Origin: Thalassovita litoralis | Lineage (GTDB): Bacteria; Pseudomonadota; Alphaproteobacteria; Rhodobacterales; Rhodobacteraceae | Direction: 5' to 3' | NCBI RefSeq assembly: GCF_900182725.1 | Contig: NZ_FXTO01000018.1 | Span: 1-64,000, forward strand | Length of the DNA: 64,000 bases | Part shown: in pieces, positions 53,327-61,340 of the stretch | Position numbering within the stretch: the first letter of the stretch is position 1 | Layout of the letters: each line of letters starts with the position of its first letter | Program-made: the position numbers and the translations under genes | The notes under the pieces: model-generated | The model's input: only the letters and a program-made list of their open reading frames with translations | What the model was told of the DNA's origin: nothing | Databases searched by the model: none

Positions 53327-53770
53327 ATGGACCCGAATGCAGAACGCAAAAACTGGATGAGCCTGCTGGCCAAAGCCCCGTCGGGGGTGCTGGCCGGATT
53401 GTGGGCGAACTATGGGGCGCAGCCCGGTTTCGACTGGCTGCGGCCCCCGGAAATCGGCGGCGCAATGGTGCGTGGCCGGATGGGCGGCACGGGCGCGGCC
53501 TTTAATCTGGGGGAAATGACCGTGACCCGCTGTTCGCTGCGGCTGACGGATGGGCCGGTGGGTCATGCCTATGTGCAGGGCCGGGACAAGGACAAGGCCC
53601 GGATCGCGGCGCAGGTGGATGCGCTGATGCAGGGGCCGGGGGCTGCGGATGTCCGCGCCGCCATTCTGACCCCGCTGGCGGATCAAATACAGGCGCGTCG
53701 CAATGCCCGCGCGGCCAAGGCCGCCGCGACCAAGGTTGAATTTTTCACGATGGTACGGGGGGAAGATTGA
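53327..53770 (+). CDS. phnG: C-P lyase core subunit PhnG
   Basis: A 147-residue subunit of the PhnGHIJ core complex that makes and cleaves ribose-1-alkylphosphonates. ERKNWMSLLAKAP at the N-terminus and GGTGAAFNLGEMTVTRCSLRL are typical PhnG segments. AAGGTG precedes the ATG by five bases. Its stop overlaps the phnH start by one base. First gene of the phnGHIJKLN operon, divergent from phnF. Confidence 0.93.
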   Translation: MDPNAERKNWMSLLAKAPSGVLAGLWANYGAQPGFDWLRPPEIGGAMVRGRMGGTGAAFNLGEMTVTRCSLRLTDGPVGHAYVQGRDKDKARIAAQVDALMQGPGAADVRAAILTPLADQIQARRNARAAKAAATKVEFFTMVRGED

Positions 53771-54354
53771 TGCAGCAGACAGCAATGACAGAAACGGCGC
53801 TGACCGGGGGCTTTTCCGATGCCCCGCAGCAATCCGCTCGTGCGTTTCGGGCCGCAATGAATGCAATGGCCCGTCCCGGTCTGATTGAACAGGTCGACGG
53901 CGCAGAGCCGCCCGCGCCCATGTCCAAAGCCGCCGGGGTGCTTGCGCTGGTTCTGTTGGATGGGGAAACGCCGGTGCATCTGGCCGGGGCGCTGGATTGC
54001 CCGCAGGTGCGTGACTGGATCACCTTTCACACGGGTGCGCCGTTTGCGGGCCGGGAATTTTGCGCCTTTGCCTTTGGCGCGTGGGACGATCTGATGCCGC
54101 TGGGCGGTTATCGGATCGGTATGGCGGAATACCCGGATCGCAGCGCGACGCTGATCGTGGAAATGCCCGCGTTGACGGCGGCGGGGGCAATCCTGCGCGG
54201 TCCAGGGATCAAGGATAGCGCGGCGCTGAACCTGCCGGACCCTGCGCAGTTAGCACGCAACGCAGCACAGTTCCCGCTGGGGCTGGATTTCTTCTTTACC
54301 TGTGGGGACGCGCTGGCCGCATTGCCCCGCAGCACCAGGATCGAGGTGGCCTGA
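53770..54354 (+). CDS. phnH: C-P lyase core subunit PhnH
   Basis: A 194-residue PhnH. GGFSDAPQQSARAFRAAMNAMARPG is the conserved N-terminal motif, and LRGPGIKDSAALNLPD near residue 145 is the other family hallmark. PhnH has a PLP-transferase-like fold without the cofactor lysine and is part of the PhnGHIJ core. It begins at the ATG overlapping the phnG stop (TGATG) and ends overlapping phnI the same way. Confidence 0.93.
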   Translation: MQQTAMTETALTGGFSDAPQQSARAFRAAMNAMARPGLIEQVDGAEPPAPMSKAAGVLALVLLDGETPVHLAGALDCPQVRDWITFHTGAPFAGREFCAFAFGAWDDLMPLGGYRIGMAEYPDRSATLIVEMPALTAAGAILRGPGIKDSAALNLPDPAQLARNAAQFPLGLDFFFTCGDALAALPRSTRIEVA

Positions 54355-55439
54355 TGTATGTAGCAGTCAAAGGCGGCGAAAAAGCCATTGATGCCGCCCA
54401 CGCATGGCTGGCCGAAGAACGGCGCGGCGATGTATCGGTGACGGAATTGTCGGTGGCGCAAATCCGCGAACAGATGACGCTGGCGGTCAACCGGGTGATG
54501 GCCGAAGGGTCGCTGTATGATCCCGATCTGGCGGCGCTGGCGATCAAACAGGCGCGGGGCGATCTGATCGAGGCGATTTTCCTGATCCGGGCCTATCGCA
54601 CCACCTTGCCGCGTTTCGGCGCGACGCGGCCTGTGGAAACGGCGGATATGGATTGCATCCGCCGCGTCAGCGCGACCTTCAAGGATGCACCGGGCGGGCA
54701 GGTGTTGGGGCCAACGTTTGACTACACGCACCGCCTGCTGGATTTCAAATTGGCCGCCGATGGCACGGTGCCCGAAGCCCCGACACGGGAAACCGAACCG
54801 GCCCCGGTGCCGCATATCACCGAATTCCTGAACAAAGAGGGGCTGATCCAGTCAGAACCGCAATCGGATACCGCCCCGCGCGACCTGACCCGCGAACCGC
54901 TGGAATTGCCCGCCGACCGGGCGCTGCGGCTGCAATCGCTGACCCGTGGCGACGAAGGGTTTATCCTTGGCATGGCTTACTCCACGCAGCGGGGTTACGC
55001 GCGAAACCACGCCTTTGTGGGGGAATTGCGGATCGGCACCTGTGCCGTGGAAATGGACATTCCCGAACAGAGTTTTGCCGTTGAAATTGGCGAGGTCGAA
55101 CTGACCGAATGCGAAACGGTGAACCAGTTCAAAGGCTCCAAAGTGGAGCCGCCGCAATTCACCCGTGGCTATGGGCTGGTGTTCGGCCAGACCGAGCGCA
55201 AGGCGATTTCGATGGCACTGGTGGATCGGGCGCTGCGCTGGAAGGAACTGGGCGAAGATAACGCAGGCGCCCCGGCGCAGGACGAAGAATTCGTGCTGTA
55301 CCACGCTGACAATATTCAGGCGACCGGCTTTCTGGAGCATATCAAGCTGCCGCATTACGTCGATTTCCAGTCTGAACTGGAACTGGTGCGCAAAATGCGG
55401 GCCGACGCGATGGGCGCATTGCAAGAGGCGGCGGAATGA
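54354..55439 (+). CDS. phnI: C-P lyase core subunit PhnI
   Basis: A 361-residue PhnI, the nucleosidase-type subunit that, with G, H and L, attaches phosphonate to the ribose of ATP. MYVAVKGGEKAIDAAHAWL and VAQIREQMTLAVNRVMAEGSLYD are the conserved N-terminal motifs. HADNIQATGFLEHIKLPHYVDF near the C-terminus is the family signature. The start overlaps the phnH stop. A 33-codon reading frame begins at its stop codon and bridges to phnJ. Confidence 0.93.
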   Translation: MYVAVKGGEKAIDAAHAWLAEERRGDVSVTELSVAQIREQMTLAVNRVMAEGSLYDPDLAALAIKQARGDLIEAIFLIRAYRTTLPRFGATRPVETADMDCIRRVSATFKDAPGGQVLGPTFDYTHRLLDFKLAADGTVPEAPTRETEPAPVPHITEFLNKEGLIQSEPQSDTAPRDLTREPLELPADRALRLQSLTRGDEGFILGMAYSTQRGYARNHAFVGELRIGTCAVEMDIPEQSFAVEIGEVELTECETVNQFKGSKVEPPQFTRGYGLVFGQTERKAISMALVDRALRWKELGEDNAGAPAQDEEFVLYHADNIQATGFLEHIKLPHYVDFQSELELVRKMRADAMGALQEAAE

Positions 55440-55537
55440 ACCGGATCATACAGGCCCGCAAGGCCAATGCTGCGCCGGGCGCGGCGGAATTGAGTATTTT
55501 TAGCAAGATGAAAGGGTGGGGCGATGCAAGAGTATAA
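55436..55537 (+). CDS. Small reading frame bridging phnI and phnJ (uncertain)
   Basis: ATG at 55436 overlaps the phnI stop (ATGA) and reads 33 codons (MNRIIQARKANAAPGAAELS, then IFSKMKGWGDARV) to a TAA at 55535-55537, 11 bases inside phnJ. I know no homologue. It would let ribosomes finishing phnI travel across the 84-base gap and restart at phnJ. It may be a real coupling peptide or chance. Confidence 0.3.
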   Translation: MNRIIQARKANAAPGAAELSIFSKMKGWGDARV

Positions 55538-56393
55538 CTTCGCTTACCTTGACGAACAGACCAAGCGGATGATCCGCCGGGCGATCCTGAAGGGGCTGGC
55601 GGTGCCGGGCTATCAGGTGCCGTTCGCCAGCCGCGAAATGCCGATGCCTTATGGATGGGGGACCGGCGGGGTGCAGGTCAGCGCCGCCGTGCTGATGCCC
55701 GAAGACGTGATGAAGGTCATTGATCAGGGCGCGGATGACACCACCAATGCCGTGTCGATCCGCAAGTTTTTTGAACGCACGGCAGGGGTGGACACAACGG
55801 AACGCACCAGCGATGCCGATGTGATCCAGACCCGCCACCGTATCCCCGAAGAAGCCCTGCGCGAGGATCAGATTTTGGTCTATCAGGTGCCGATCCCCGA
55901 ACCGCTGCGGTTTTTGGAACCGCGCGAAACCGAAACGCGAAAGATGCACGCGCTGGAAGAATACGGGCTGATGCATGTGAAGCTATACGAGGACATCGCC
56001 CGCAATGGCGCGATTGCCACGGCCTATGCCTATCCGGTGCGGGTCGAAGGGCGTTATGTCATGGACCCGTCCCCGATCCCGAAGTTTGACAACCCCAAGC
56101 TGGAAATGGCCGCGATCCAATTGTTCGGCGCAGGGCGCGAGCAACGGATTTATGCGCTGCCGCCTTATTGCAATGTGGTCAGTCTGGATTTCGAGGATTA
56201 CCCGTTCGAGGCCAGCAAGGCCGATCACGCCTGTGATCTGTGTGGGTGCGAAACCTCTTATCTGGACGAAGTGATCGTGGACGATGCGGGCGGGCGGATG
56301 TTCGTGTGTTCGGATACGGATTTCTGCCGGGGCCGTCGCGCTGCTGGCCATATCGGGGTGCAGGGCACACCGTTCGAGGAGGACGCGGCATGA
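55524..56393 (+). CDS. phnJ: C-P lyase catalytic subunit PhnJ (radical SAM)
   Basis: A 289-residue radical-SAM enzyme that cleaves the carbon-phosphorus bond of ribose-1-alkylphosphonate-5-phosphate. EYNFAYLDEQTKRMIRRAILKG is the conserved start, and the glycine-rich GVQVSA segment follows. Near the C-terminus the cysteines follow CX2CX21CX5C exactly, from CDLC to CSDTDFC, as in known PhnJ proteins. It is followed by phnK with an ATGA overlap. Cluster-binding residues are intact, so the enzyme should be active. Confidence 0.95.
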   Translation: MQEYNFAYLDEQTKRMIRRAILKGLAVPGYQVPFASREMPMPYGWGTGGVQVSAAVLMPEDVMKVIDQGADDTTNAVSIRKFFERTAGVDTTERTSDADVIQTRHRIPEEALREDQILVYQVPIPEPLRFLEPRETETRKMHALEEYGLMHVKLYEDIARNGAIATAYAYPVRVEGRYVMDPSPIPKFDNPKLEMAAIQLFGAGREQRIYALPPYCNVVSLDFEDYPFEASKADHACDLCGCETSYLDEVIVDDAGGRMFVCSDTDFCRGRRAAGHIGVQGTPFEEDAA

Positions 56394-57160
56394 CCCCCCT
56401 GTTTCAGGTAAAAAGCCTGTCGAAATTTTATGGCAACCGCATTGGCTGCAAGGACGTGTCCTTTGATCTGTATCCCGGCGAGGTGATGGGGATCGTGGGC
56501 GAATCCGGGTCGGGGAAATCGACACTCCTGAACTGTCTCGCCGGTCATCTGGAACCGGATACCGGCGAGGTTCTTTTCAATACGCGGACGGATGGGCTGC
56601 GCGATACAGTGACGATGAGCGAACCCGAACGCCGGATGCTGGGGCGGACCGACTGGGCCTTTGTGCATCAACATGCGCGGGATGGGCTGCGGATGGGGGT
56701 CAGCGCGGGCGGTAACGTGGGCGAACGGCTGATGGCCGTGGGCGCGCGGAACTATGGTGCCATCCGCGAACAGGCGATTGACTGGCTGGGCCGAGTTGAA
56801 ATTGCCGAGGATCGCGTGGACGACCGCCCCAGCGCCTTTTCCGGGGGGATGCAGCAGCGATTGCAGATCGCCCGTAATCTGGTGACAGGGCCGCGTCTGG
56901 TGTTCATGGATGAACCGACTGGGGGGCTGGATGTTTCGGTGCAGGCGCGTTTGCTGGACCTGCTGCGCGGTTTGGTGCGGGAAATGGGGCTAAGCGCCAT
57001 TATCGTCACGCACGATCTGGCGGTGGTGCGATTGCTGGCGGATCGGCTGATGGTGATGAAGGACGGGCATGTGGTGGAAACCGGGCTGACGGATCAGGTT
57101 CTGGACGATCCGCAGCATGGCTATACGCAATTGCTGGTCAGCTCGGTTTTGCAGGTATGA
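56390..57160 (+). CDS. phnK: C-P lyase ABC protein PhnK
   Basis: A 256-residue ABC-type ATPase that binds the C-P lyase core rather than a membrane transporter. Walker A GESGSGKSTLLNCLAG, signature FSGGMQQRLQIAR, Walker B LVFMDEPTGGLDVS and switch THD are all present. The ATG at 56390 overlaps the phnJ stop; the frame is open further upstream but lies within phnJ. It is followed at once by a palindrome with a T-run, before phnL. Confidence 0.93.
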   Translation: MTPLFQVKSLSKFYGNRIGCKDVSFDLYPGEVMGIVGESGSGKSTLLNCLAGHLEPDTGEVLFNTRTDGLRDTVTMSEPERRMLGRTDWAFVHQHARDGLRMGVSAGGNVGERLMAVGARNYGAIREQAIDWLGRVEIAEDRVDDRPSAFSGGMQQRLQIARNLVTGPRLVFMDEPTGGLDVSVQARLLDLLRGLVREMGLSAIIVTHDLAVVRLLADRLMVMKDGHVVETGLTDQVLDDPQHGYTQLLVSSVLQV

Positions 57161-57161
57161 G

Positions 57162-57188
57162 TGTTTCGCGTGCGAAACATTTCTTTTT
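57162..57188 (+). terminator. Terminator-like palindrome between phnK and phnL
   Basis: TGTTTCGC-GT-GCGAAACA (57162-57179) then TTTCTTTTT, starting two bases after the phnK stop. Perfect 18-base palindrome plus T-run; it could attenuate phnL and later genes, or be an operator. Confidence 0.6.
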
Positions 57189-57207
57189 CTAACAAAGGGT
57201 TAATGGA

Positions 57208-57891
57208 ATGATCCAGATCGAAAACCTGTCAAAGCAGTTCGTTTTGCACAATCAGGGCGACGCGGTGATCCCGGTGATGGAAGGGGCCAGCCTGACGGTG
57301 AAACCGGGGGAATGCGTGGCGCTGATCGGGGCGTCCGGTGCGGGGAAATCCACGCTGATGCGGATGATCTATGGCAACTATCTGGCCAATGGCGGCACGA
57401 TCCGCGTGGGCGGGGTGGATGTGGCCAGCGCGGAACCGCGCGAGATTTTGGCATTGCGGCGCGAGGTGCTGGGCTATGTCAGCCAGTTCCTGCGTGTGGT
57501 GCCGCGTGTGCCAACGCTGGACGTGGTGGCCGAACCGCTGTTGGCGGTGGGCGTGGATATTGATGTGGCGCGAAACCGGGCGCGGGATTTGCTGGCGCAG
57601 CTGAACATCCCCGAACGGCTGTGGGCGCTGTCGCCCACCACCTTTTCCGGTGGCGAACAGCAGCGGGTGAATATCGCGCGCGGCTTTGCGCATGAATTTC
57701 CGGCGATGTTGCTGGATGAACCGACCGCCAGTCTGGACGCGGTGAACCGCGAGGTGGTGCTGCGCCTGATCGAGCAGGCCAAGGCGCGGGGCGCGGCGAT
57801 CGTGGGGATTTTCCACGACGAAGCGGCGCGGGATCGGGTGTGTGATCGGCAGGTGGATGTCACCGGCTTTACCCCCGGATTGGCCGCATGA
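57208..57891 (+). CDS. phnL: C-P lyase ABC protein PhnL
   Basis: A 227-residue ABC-type ATPase required with PhnGHI for coupling phosphonate to ATP. Walker [20 protein letters not shown] is followed by the PhnL-typical LGYVSQFLRVVPRV, the signature FSGGEQQRVNIARG and Walker B MLLDEPTASLD. Its stop overlaps the phnN start (ATGA). It lies 47 bases from phnK with a terminator-like palindrome between them. Confidence 0.93.
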   Translation: MIQIENLSKQFVLHNQGDAVIPVMEGASLTVKPGECVALIGASGAGKSTLMRMIYGNYLANGGTIRVGGVDVASAEPREILALRREVLGYVSQFLRVVPRVPTLDVVAEPLLAVGVDIDVARNRARDLLAQLNIPERLWALSPTTFSGGEQQRVNIARGFAHEFPAMLLDEPTASLDAVNREVVLRLIEQAKARGAAIVGIFHDEAARDRVCDRQVDVTGFTPGLAA

Positions 57892-58433
57892 AACCGGGGC
57901 GCTTTATCGCGGTGGTCGGGCCGTCCGGTGTGGGCAAGGATACGGTGATGGAAACCGTCTGCGCCCGAAACCCGGCGCTGATCCGGGTGCGGCGGGTGAT
58001 CACCCGCAGCCCCGAAGCGGCGGGCGAGGATGCCGAAAGCGTGTCGGTGGCCGAATTTGACCGGCGCGTAGGGGCGGGGGCGTTTGTGCTGCACTGGCAG
58101 GCGCATGGGCTGCACTATGGTATTCCGGCGACGGTTTTGGACGATCTGGCAGCGGGGCGCGATGTGGTGGCAAACCTGTCGCGGGCGGTGCTGCCGGACT
58201 TGGCCCATCGGTTCACGCGGTCGATGATCGTGTTGATCACCGCCACGCCCGAGGTCTTGGCCGAACGTTTGGCGCAGCGGGGGCGAGAGGATGAAGCGGA
58301 CCGGGCCAAGCGCCTGCAACGCGCCGATTTCGCGCTGGCCGAGGGGCTGGACCCGGTGGTGATCCGCAACGAAGGCCCGCTGGAACAGGCGGTCGCCGCG
58401 TTCGAGGCCGCGCTTCAGCCGGAAAGGGCGTAA
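57888..58433 (+). CDS. phnN: Ribose 1,5-bisphosphate phosphokinase PhnN
   Basis: A 181-residue kinase of guanylate-kinase fold. VVGPSGVGKDTVMETV is the P-loop and RRVITRSPEAAGED is the GMP-kinase-like substrate segment. It converts ribose 1,5-bisphosphate, the end product of C-P lyase catabolism, to PRPP. The start overlaps phnL. Its last 19 bases overlap the 3' end of the convergent DUF1045 gene (58415-58433). Confidence 0.92.
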   Translation: MKPGRFIAVVGPSGVGKDTVMETVCARNPALIRVRRVITRSPEAAGEDAESVSVAEFDRRVGAGAFVLHWQAHGLHYGIPATVLDDLAAGRDVVANLSRAVLPDLAHRFTRSMIVLITATPEVLAERLAQRGREDEADRAKRLQRADFALAEGLDPVVIRNEGPLEQAVAAFEAALQPERA

Positions 58434-59098
58434 CGATGGATCAGGTGGAACATGCCGTTTTCATCTTCGCCCACCAGACACAGGGATGTGACGGTAAAGG
58501 GGTTGGGCAAAAGCGGCCGAGCGATGGGTTCAAGGCGCTGGCGTATGGTTTCCGCCGTGTCGCGTGGCATTTTGCCGGTCAGGGTGATGTGAAAGCGGAA
58601 CTCCTCCATCACATAGGGATAGCCCCAACGGGTCAGCAGGGTGTCTTGTTGCGGCGACAGGTTGGCCTTGCGGCGGCGGGCCAGTTCGGCATCGGACGGG
58701 GGGGCGCGGAAGCTGTCCAGCCCTTCGACGACCTGCGCGGCAAGGGCGGACAGGGCGGCGGTGTCGCCGGTGACGGTCAGCGCCAGAAACCCGCCCAGCC
58801 GGGTCAGCGCCAGACCGTCCAGCGTGGCGGCGGGCAAGCGTGCGCACAGGGTTTCTGTGGCCTGCGCCAAGGCGGGGAAATCCGTGCCTTGGGCCAACAC
58901 AAAGGGCGGCTTCACCGTGCCATGCAGCCCGTATTTTCGGGGCGTGGCGGTCAGGGCGGGAATGTCCAGCCCATCCATGTGCGGGTGGGGCGCGGGGATG
59001 CCGTGGGCCAGATCCCAGCCCAGCCAGTTTGCCCCAAATTCGGCCAGCGGGCCGGGTTCGGGGGCGTAGTAGATAGCGAAACGTTTGAAATTGGTCAC
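58415..59098 (-). CDS. DUF1045 phosphonate-locus protein, 2H-phosphoesterase-like
   Basis: About 227 residues. The start KRFAIYYAPEPGPLAEFGANWLG is typical of DUF1045 proteins of alphaproteobacterial phn loci. Two H-x-T motifs, HGTV (residues 59-62) and HITL (170-173), mark a 2H phosphoesterase (LigT/2',5'-ligase fold). No phnP is visible in the locus, so opening of the 5-phosphoribosyl 1,2-cyclic phosphate is a plausible job (inference). The GTG at 59098 has GAGG upstream and is preferred to the ATG at 59161, which would overlap the divergent phnM. Confidence 0.85.
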   Translation of the reverse strand: MTNFKRFAIYYAPEPGPLAEFGANWLGWDLAHGIPAPHPHMDGLDIPALTATPRKYGLHGTVKPPFVLAQGTDFPALAQATETLCARLPAATLDGLALTRLGGFLALTVTGDTAALSALAAQVVEGLDSFRAPPSDAELARRRKANLSPQQDTLLTRWGYPYVMEEFRFHITLTGKMPRDTAETIRQRLEPIARPLLPNPFTVTSLCLVGEDENGMFHLIHRYALSG

Positions 59099-59154
59099 GA
59101 TGTGGCCTCTGATCTTCTTTGCAGGGCGGCATGAGGCCGTAAGGTAACAAGAGA

Positions 59155-60297
59155 ATGACAAAACAACTGATCCTGGCCAATGCCAATCTGGTTTTGGAAA
59201 ACGAAGTCATCCGCGGGTCTGTGACCGTGACAGATGGGGTAATCACCGCGCTGGAGCAAGGCTCAACCGTAGCCGCCGATGCCGTGGATATGGAAGGCGA
59301 TCTGGTTTGCCCCGGTCTGATTGAACTGCACACCGATAATCTGGAACGGCACATTCAGCCGCGCCCCAAGGTGGACTGGCCCCATGCCGCTGCGATCATC
59401 GCGCATGATGCGGAGCTATGTAGCGTCGGGATTACGACTGTGTTCGATGCGATGCGGGTTGGGTCGATCCCGAGTGGGAAGGGGCGGTATTTGAAATATG
59501 CGCGATCCTTGTCGCGTGAACTGCTGGAACTGCGGGCCGCAGGTGCGCTGCGGATCAGCCACTATTTGCATTTGCGGGCCGAAGTCTGTTCCGAAACATT
59601 AGAAGAGGAAATGGCCGAGTTTACCCCCGAAGATCGAGTGGGCATTGTCAGCCTGATGGACCACACGCCCGGCCAGCGGCAATTCCGTGATCTGAGCAAG
59701 CTGAAAGCCTATGTCATGGGCAAAAACAGCATGACAGAGCAGGATTTCGTGGATCATGTGGCGCAATTGCGAGAGATGCGCGAAAGGAACGGGGATCGTC
59801 ACGAGGCTGTTGCCGTGTCCGAGGCCGCACGGCTGGGGGCCGTTTTGGCCAGCCATGACGACACGACCGAGTCCCATGTACGGGTGTCGGCGGATCACGG
59901 TATCCGCTTGGCTGAATTTCCGACCACCGTCGAAGCGGCGCGGGCCTGTCATGCCCACGGGATTGCGGTGATGATGGGGGCGCCGAACCTGATCCGGGGC
60001 GGGTCGCATTCGGGGAACGTGGCGGCGGGTGAGCTGGCGGAACTGGATCTGCTGGATATTGTGTCGTCGGATTACGTTCCTGCGGCGCTGTTATCGTCTG
60101 CGTTGATGCTGGGGGATATGTGGGGCGATATGGCGCGTGGCATTGCCACCGTAACCAAAGCCCCCGCCGATGCCGCCGGATTGACGGATCGCGGGCGGAT
60201 CGCACTGGGGGAACGGGCGGATATGATCCGGGTGTCCCGAATTGCGGATGCGCCTGCGGTGCGTAGCGTTTGGGTTCAGGGACGGCGGGTTGGATGA
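59155..60297 (+). CDS. phnM: PhnM, ribosyl-alkylphosphonate triphosphate diphosphatase
   Basis: A 380-residue amidohydrolase-superfamily enzyme that removes pyrophosphate from alpha-D-ribose-1-alkylphosphonate-5-triphosphate before PhnJ acts. The canonical metal motif GLIELHTDNLERHIQPRP, the MDHTPGQRQF segment, SHDDTTE and VMMGAPNLIRGGSHSGN are all present. It is divergent from the DUF1045 gene with a 56-base gap and ends the phosphonate region. Compare the divergent copy at 51243. Confidence 0.93.
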   Translation: MTKQLILANANLVLENEVIRGSVTVTDGVITALEQGSTVAADAVDMEGDLVCPGLIELHTDNLERHIQPRPKVDWPHAAAIIAHDAELCSVGITTVFDAMRVGSIPSGKGRYLKYARSLSRELLELRAAGALRISHYLHLRAEVCSETLEEEMAEFTPEDRVGIVSLMDHTPGQRQFRDLSKLKAYVMGKNSMTEQDFVDHVAQLREMRERNGDRHEAVAVSEAARLGAVLASHDDTTESHVRVSADHGIRLAEFPTTVEAARACHAHGIAVMMGAPNLIRGGSHSGNVAAGELAELDLLDIVSSDYVPAALLSSALMLGDMWGDMARGIATVTKAPADAAGLTDRGRIALGERADMIRVSRIADAPAVRSVWVQGRRVG

Positions 60298-60334
60298 CCC
60301 GCTACCAGAACGAAAACATGAGGCATTTTATCTG

Positions 60335-60349
60335 TTAAGACCTTGGTAA
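60335..60349 (+). promoter_or_regulatory. Candidate CtrA site upstream of motB
   Basis: TTAA-N7-GTAA(C), one mismatch from TTAA-N7-TTAA, about 47 bases before motB. A similar pair precedes flgE. Confidence 0.4.
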
Positions 60350-60395
60350 CACCTGCTCTGATACGCCTGTTAACGGGTGAGAAAGAGGTGGTGAG

Positions 60396-61220
60396 ATGGC
60401 TTCGCATGTGAATGCGGCACCAGTCATCATCAAGAAGAAAAAGGTCGTTGGCGGCGATGGGCACCACGGTGGGGCGTGGAAAGTGGCCTATGCTGACTTC
60501 GTGACTGCCATGATGGCCTTTTTCATGTTGATGTGGCTGCTGAATGCAACAACGGAAAAGCAACGTAAGGGGCTGGCGGATTACTTTAGCCCCACAGTCG
60601 CAATCAGCCGGATTTCCGGCGGGGGCGATGGCGCCTTCGGAGGAGAGTCTATCTTCTCGGAGGAGGTGCTTACGCAAAACGGTACGGGGGCCAGCAATCA
60701 GCGGCCCACGGAAGCGCAACAAGCCCGAGGAGAGATCGGAGAGGCCGAAGATTCAACGCTAAAACAGATGGAAGCGGTCCTGATGGGGCGCGGCGGGGAA
60801 AGCATGTTCAGCGTCGAACAGCAGCGCCATATCATCATGCGTGTGACGGATGAGGGGCTGATTGTCGAGCTGTTCGACCTGCCGGGTGCTGAACTGTTCG
60901 AGGTGGATGGCGACACACCTACGGATCTGTTGCGTGGATTGTCTGCGATGTTGGTGCGTGTCTTTGCCTTGGTGCGCAATGATGTGGCTGTCGAAGGTCA
61001 TACACGTGCCTATCCGGTTGTCTTAAAGGATAATCCTGTCTGGTCCTTATCCGCTGCACGGGCAGATCGGATGCGTTTGCTGATGCAAGAGGACGGTTTG
61101 CATCACGATCGGGTGCAACGGGTGACGGGCCACGCCGACAATGAGCTGGCGTCGACCGATCCGACCAATCCGCGCAACAACCGGCTGGAGGTGATCCTGC
61201 TGCGGGAAAATATTCGCTAA
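60396..61220 (+). CDS. motB: Flagellar motor stator protein MotB-like
   Basis: A 274-residue inner-membrane protein. After a basic N-terminus (KKKKVVGG), the single helix reads YADFVTAMMAFFMLMWLL, with Asp34 equivalent to the proton-binding Asp32 of E. coli MotB. A plug/linker region follows. The C-terminal OmpA-like peptidoglycan-binding domain includes LSAARADRMRLLM, VTGHADNELA and NPRNNRLEVILL. It begins the flagellar block; no motA partner is in the window. AAAGAGGTGG precedes the ATG. Confidence 0.9.
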   Translation: MASHVNAAPVIIKKKKVVGGDGHHGGAWKVAYADFVTAMMAFFMLMWLLNATTEKQRKGLADYFSPTVAISRISGGGDGAFGGESIFSEEVLTQNGTGASNQRPTEAQQARGEIGEAEDSTLKQMEAVLMGRGGESMFSVEQQRHIIMRVTDEGLIVELFDLPGAELFEVDGDTPTDLLRGLSAMLVRVFALVRNDVAVEGHTRAYPVVLKDNPVWSLSAARADRMRLLMQEDGLHHDRVQRVTGHADNELASTDPTNPRNNRLEVILLRENIR

Positions 61221-61269
61221 TGGGAAGACGACATGCCGTTGATGGGGAAACTATAAGCAATTTTAGCTA

Positions 61270-61284
61270 TTAGCGGGCTGTTAA
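61270..61284 (+). promoter_or_regulatory. Candidate CtrA site upstream of flgE
   Basis: TTAG-N7-TTAA, one mismatch from the full consensus, about 57 bases before the flgE start. Confidence 0.4.
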
Positions 61285-61340
61285 GCGGTCGCCTGTAATT
61301 CTGTGCGCAACTTTGATTGATGCAGCAGAAAGGCGTATCC

